Below, in pieces: positions 61,301-64,000 of a stretch of DNA of 64,000 nt (positions are counted from its first letter, which is position 1; each line of letters starts with the position of its first letter). The position numbers were made by a program, and so were the translations under genes. The notes beneath the pieces were generated by a model, which saw nothing but the letters and a program-made list of their open reading frames with translations, searched no databases and had not been told where the DNA came from. Origin of the DNA: Ooceraea biroi. Lineage: Eukaryota > Arthropoda > Insecta > Hymenoptera > Formicidae. The DNA lies in contig NC_039510.1 in NCBI RefSeq assembly GCF_003672135.1, positions 15,252,001 to 15,316,000 of the forward strand, in the 5' to 3' direction.

Positions 61301-61600
61301 TTTTTTTTGGTATCTTTTTGTTACTCATCATACAACGCGAAACTTTTGTGATCAAATGATACCGATTGTAATTAATTTAATCGTCGAATTACTCTTGACA
61401 TAGCATTAATTTGATCAAAAATCTTTAATAAATACTGTAGAAAGCATAAAGTCACGAGCATACTTTATGTTTGATTGAATTTCAAGTTAGATAAAAGTAC
61501 AAATAAACGCACAGTATCTTCGCATACTGTACGTCCTAAATTTAAAAGCAATTTAATATATTAAAATTCCGAAAAATAATACATTAATCCTAGCAAACAA
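58374..61600. repeat. 355-bp satellite, about nine tandem copies
   Basis: The same anchor (AAAATGCTGGGCATTAATCC) recurs at 58382, 58737, 59091, 59446, 59801, 60156, 60511, 60866 and 61221 (ATG positions), a period of 354-355. Copies are almost identical. Variants include T8GG versus T9G in the poly-T run, ACATCC versus ACGTCC, and TTACTTATC (copies 1 and 8) versus TTACTCATC. Copy 1 is the most diverged, and the array decays into a degenerate tenth start at about 61568-61600. Each unit holds the same 60-codon frame, preserved only because the copies are near-identical. The unit is not obviously derived from a known transposon. It lies downstream of the nucleoredoxin-like first exon, probably in its intron. 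Confidence 0.95.
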
Positions 61601-62692
61601 GTATTCACAAAGGAAATTTCTTATAAAAGAAAGCGATTCGTCGTTAACATCTCCGGTTGATGGGCGCATCCGGCAATTCCTCGGACGTGCTCTGTGCGAG
61701 ATGAAAACGTAGGCACAAAGAAGTCTTAATTGCGGGTCGAGCCCATCCGGCGAATGGAACCCGACGAATTTGCCGGGACGTGTCAGAGCGCGTCTATACC
61801 GTAAACATCATCTTTGGCGGCGATTTTGCGAGTCGTGCACGCGCACAGACGCACGCGTACATAAAACTCCGGCTAAAGGGCGACAACGCGCGTTTTTCAC
61901 TGCGGCCGCAGGCCTTTCAGCCTCTTCTCAAGCACGCACAGTCGCGCTATTTAAGGTTGAAATTTATTTACGCGAATACGCCAGGCGTATAACGCGGGGG
62001 GTCGCATGCGCTTCACACCTCCGGGAATGTATTATCCACCCACGCAATCTCTTTGCCATTACCGTTTCCCGGTATGCATTAACCGTTGCCGTCGATGCGA
62101 CATGAAAGGATCAGGATTATATACCGCGACAAAGAAAATTGCGAAAGTGCAGCCTGTAAGAACGGCCAAGAAAAAGAGCGGTGCTTGGAGTGCAGTAGAG
62201 TGTCTTGTTTCAAGTACCCCGTTACTTGCTAACGCATCTCATCTTGAACTTCTTGGCCTGGCTAAGAGACACTTGAAGAATTAGAGCGCGTTGAAAAACA
62301 TTTGATGATACAGTCCTGTAAAACAATGAGAAAAATTTAACTTTACATGGCGATTTATTAATTTCAGAGCATAATGTAGAGTATGGTGTCCATCTTTTCT
62401 TTTGATGAAGATTTCAGTGAACGCATCACACTTGTATTAGTTGTACGTTTTTACAATCACATTGGGAGTAGCAAAATGATCGGAGCACCCGCTTTCAGCT
62501 TTTATATGAATATTATTTATTGCTAATATCGTTAAAATTTTCATTTGTTAACAGCGGCGAGGAATGTATTACACGTACATTTAATTATGTACAAGTTATA
62601 TATATAACTATATAGCTTGCATCACGATTATGCTGTTACGTTCCGACTGTCCGTATGCTTAGATACGAGGATACTTCCCGAGGATCGCGAAG
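61601..62692. other. Unassigned region with a CpG-rich segment
   Basis: GC and CpG are raised at about 61630-62110, falling again after 62250. Overlapping plus-strand frames (61770-62105, 62006-62284) lack domains. It could be a promoter island, part of the nucleoredoxin-like intron, or the eroded flank of the element to the right. No exon of nucleoredoxin type was found here. Confidence 0.35.
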
Positions 62693-63120
62693 CTAATTGT
62701 TCTCGGAGGCGAGGGAAAGAAATCCCGTCGACTCTTCTCGTGATGGAATTACTGTCGGGTCTGAAAGCTCAAAAATATCCTCTCCGGTTGAGTTTAATTG
62801 ATCGAGCAACTCTAAATATCCGTCGGAGCAGATTTCGCAATTGTAAAACGGCGCGTACCCAGCAAGGTCTCTATCGCAAATTACGCACGTAGGAACGTGC
62901 CGTCTCAACCCCACTATTAAATCGTCTTTTGATAGCAAAGTATAATTTTGTTTTTGTGAAGAAAATTTCTATTAACGAAGCAAATGGTACAAAATAGAGA
63001 ACCGTCTATAGGTCGGAGATACGCCGTATATCTCATGCACGCGACCACGCCGGATCGCCGTTGATACTCTAGTACCAAATCGGTACGCCGGGAAGGGTTC
63101 GATATTCCGCGACACATCAC
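62693..63120 (-). pseudogene. Cysteine-rich reading-frame pair, frame-broken
   Basis: Two overlapping minus-strand frames, 62917-63120 and 62693-62938, lie in different phases. Their cysteine pairs (LFCTICF in the first; TCVICD and NCEICSDGY in the second) look like one small zinc-binding domain broken by a frameshift. No family was recognised with confidence. They follow the frame at 63170-63487 on the same strand and may be parts of the same insertion. Mobile-element or virus-derived origin is inference. Confidence 0.35.
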
Positions 63121-63169
63121 ACGTTTGGTTTACGGTTTTATTCCGTTGTGATTAGAACTTGTTTGTATA

Positions 63170-63487
63170 TTAAAACTCTTGGATGGGTGGTAACACTGGA
63201 TACGAACTCGGAATCTCGATTTCTTTACGGTTCAACCCGAACAACTCTCGTAATTTATAAACAACTCGACGAGGATCACCCTTACGAATGTTGCGGTAAT
63301 CAGGATAATTGTGGTTCAGAGTGAGTTCGCGGGTTACGTACGGAATTTGCTTTGATAATGCTCGGTCGGCTTCTAGATTCGTTAATTTTTGGATGAGAGG
63401 AAACGGGTCCTGATTATTTGAGTAAGCAAGTCGGAGATGATAACGGGGCTTCTTTTCTTGGAATCTGCGCCCCTTTTTAGTAGGCAT
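63170..63487 (-). CDS. Unknown 105-aa basic protein, possible gag-like or viral-type frame
   Basis: Starts MPTKKGRRFQEKKPRYHLRL and ends EIPSSYPVLPPIQEF; N terminus strongly basic, remainder helical with many charged residues. It begins 65 bases after a possible primer-binding site and about 400 bases after a TATA/initiator promoter on the same strand. This order (promoter, polyadenylation signal, primer-binding site, short leader, frame) resembles the 5' end of an LTR element. A compact DNA-virus-like unit is the alternative. No homologue was recognised. Confidence 0.35.
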   Translation of the reverse strand: MPTKKGRRFQEKKPRYHLRLAYSNNQDPFPLIQKLTNLEADRALSKQIPYVTRELTLNHNYPDYRNIRKGDPRRVVYKLRELFGLNRKEIEIPSSYPVLPPIQEF

Positions 63488-63551
63488 GGAAATTAATTGA
63501 ATTATATTTATCCGCGGATTCCTGTAGGATTATGGTCGCAAATTAGGGCCA

Positions 63552-63569
63552 CACTCTTCGGCAGCGCCA
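63552..63569 (-). other. Possible retroelement primer-binding site
   Basis: On the minus strand the sequence TGGCGCTGCCGAAGAGTG follows GCAAC. Many gypsy-type elements have TGGCGC-starting tRNA-complementary sites immediately after the LTR. The match to a particular tRNA was not established. Confidence 0.25.
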
Positions 63570-64000
63570 GTTGCAAATCCTCCAGGAAATCAGAATGAAC
63601 AATTTGAACGAAAACAAGAAATATAGAGAAGAAGCTTCATTAATTTTCAGTAACTGTTCCTTTAAAGTAAAGTTATTTATTGATACTATATGAGTGTGAT
63701 GATCGGGTTCGGAAACGCAGTGTCGCAAATAAATCTACCTTGTCGTGGCTCTGGAGTGGAGCAGTCGCCACAGTCTCGCTAACACTAGGTGCTCGGAATT
63801 TATTCTTAAACGTAGAGATCAGACTCGACACCCAAGACCACGAAAACGCTTAACGAAATTGATTACTTATTGCTGCACTTATAACTGAGTTCCCTGGCCT
63901 TCTGCAGGCCCTTTTATATCGTGGACGAAGAGGCGGGTGGTTGAAAATATCGATGGTGGGACTGACTTTCCACCAATAATGTTTAGGAAAATCGGGCCCG
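63570..64000 (-). mobile_element. Possible partial LTR (R-U5 and part of U3)
   Basis: Minus strand: TATAAAAG at 63911-63918, an arthropod initiator TCAGT with its A at 63886 (32 bases downstream), and AATAAA at 63799-63804. A palindromic GGCCTGCAGAAGGCC-type segment lies between TATA box and initiator. The start of the putative LTR, and any second copy, lie outside the window, so the call cannot be confirmed here. Confidence 0.35.
63884..63918 (-). promoter_or_regulatory. TATA box plus arthropod initiator
   Basis: TATAAAAG and TCAGT are at canonical spacing (TATA first base at -32 relative to the initiator A). This is the most textbook-like core promoter in the window; the housekeeping genes here lack TATA boxes. 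It directs transcription leftwards into the unknown frames at 62693-63487. Confidence 0.6.

Noticed and set aside
58374..61403. Recurrent 60-codon open frame in each satellite unit as a possible multi-copy peptide gene
   Set aside because: Preserved only because the copies are almost identical; no upstream signals, no protein-like family, and nucleotide identity is equally high outside the frame.
58374..61600. CRISPR-like repeat array
   Set aside because: Repeats are contiguous with no unique spacers and the unit is 355 bp; the context is animal nuclear DNA.
61770..62284. Plus-strand frames as further exons of the nucleoredoxin-like gene
   Set aside because: No thioredoxin-fold motifs, no suitable phase-0 acceptor, and mutual overlap of frames points to composition.
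62693..63487. Firm call as a densovirus NS-type or as a gag gene
   Set aside because: Cysteine pairs and promoter layout are suggestive, but no replication, capsid or polymerase domain is visible and I could not recognise a family.

Overview
This window is nuclear DNA from an insect, most likely a hymenopteran and possibly an ant. The basis is an AT-rich background with short, AT-rich, GT..AG introns (mostly 60-1000 bases), a few isolated CpG-rich promoter islands, and proteins that read as standard insect orthologues. The species call is inference. No prokaryotic signal was seen.

Fourteen protein-coding loci are supported. Exon chains were worked out by hand from reading frame, splice signals and family conservation, and every complete chain adds up to a whole number of codons. 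From left to right: PMS1 (minus, 3' end cut off by the window edge); TTI1 (plus, 13 exons); EMC1 (minus, 15 exons); the Rac-like GTPase Mtl (minus); TSEN34 (plus); mitochondrial ribosomal protein L27 (minus); SEC6/EXOC3 (plus, intronless); a KDEL-ending protein O-glucosyltransferase of the POGLUT2/3 type (plus); the SS18/CREST subunit of BAF chromatin remodellers (minus); copper chaperone CCS (plus); asteroid homologue ASTE1 (plus, intronless); a 109-aa protein of unknown function (minus); the membrane-anchored oxysterol-binding protein-related protein ORP8 (minus, 16 coding exons); and the first exon of a nucleoredoxin-like gene (plus). These are housekeeping genes of unrelated pathways. Many neighbours are head-to-head (PMS1/TTI1, Mtl/TSEN34, mRpL27/SEC6, SS18/CCS, ORP8/nucleoredoxin-like), so shared bidirectional promoters are the main organisational theme.

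The right 10 kb differs from the rest. Between ORP8 and the nucleoredoxin-like gene lies a 1.7-kb element with inverted ends and GC-rich internal repeats. Nested inside it is a 719-bp near-perfect foldback element flanked by TTAA. Downstream of the nucleoredoxin-like first exon is a 3.2-kb tandem array of about nine nearly identical 355-bp units. The last ~1.3 kb (minus strand) carries a TATA box with an arthropod initiator, a polyadenylation signal, a possible primer-binding site and short cysteine-rich reading frames. I read it tentatively as the broken 5' end of an LTR-retroelement-like or virus-derived insertion.

No entirely new system could be proven. The best leads are the 355-bp satellite, the nested foldback element, an in-frame optional 134-aa extension of an ORP8 exon, an orphan coding-like segment upstream of ASTE1, and the nucleoredoxin-like protein that lacks the redox CPPC motif.
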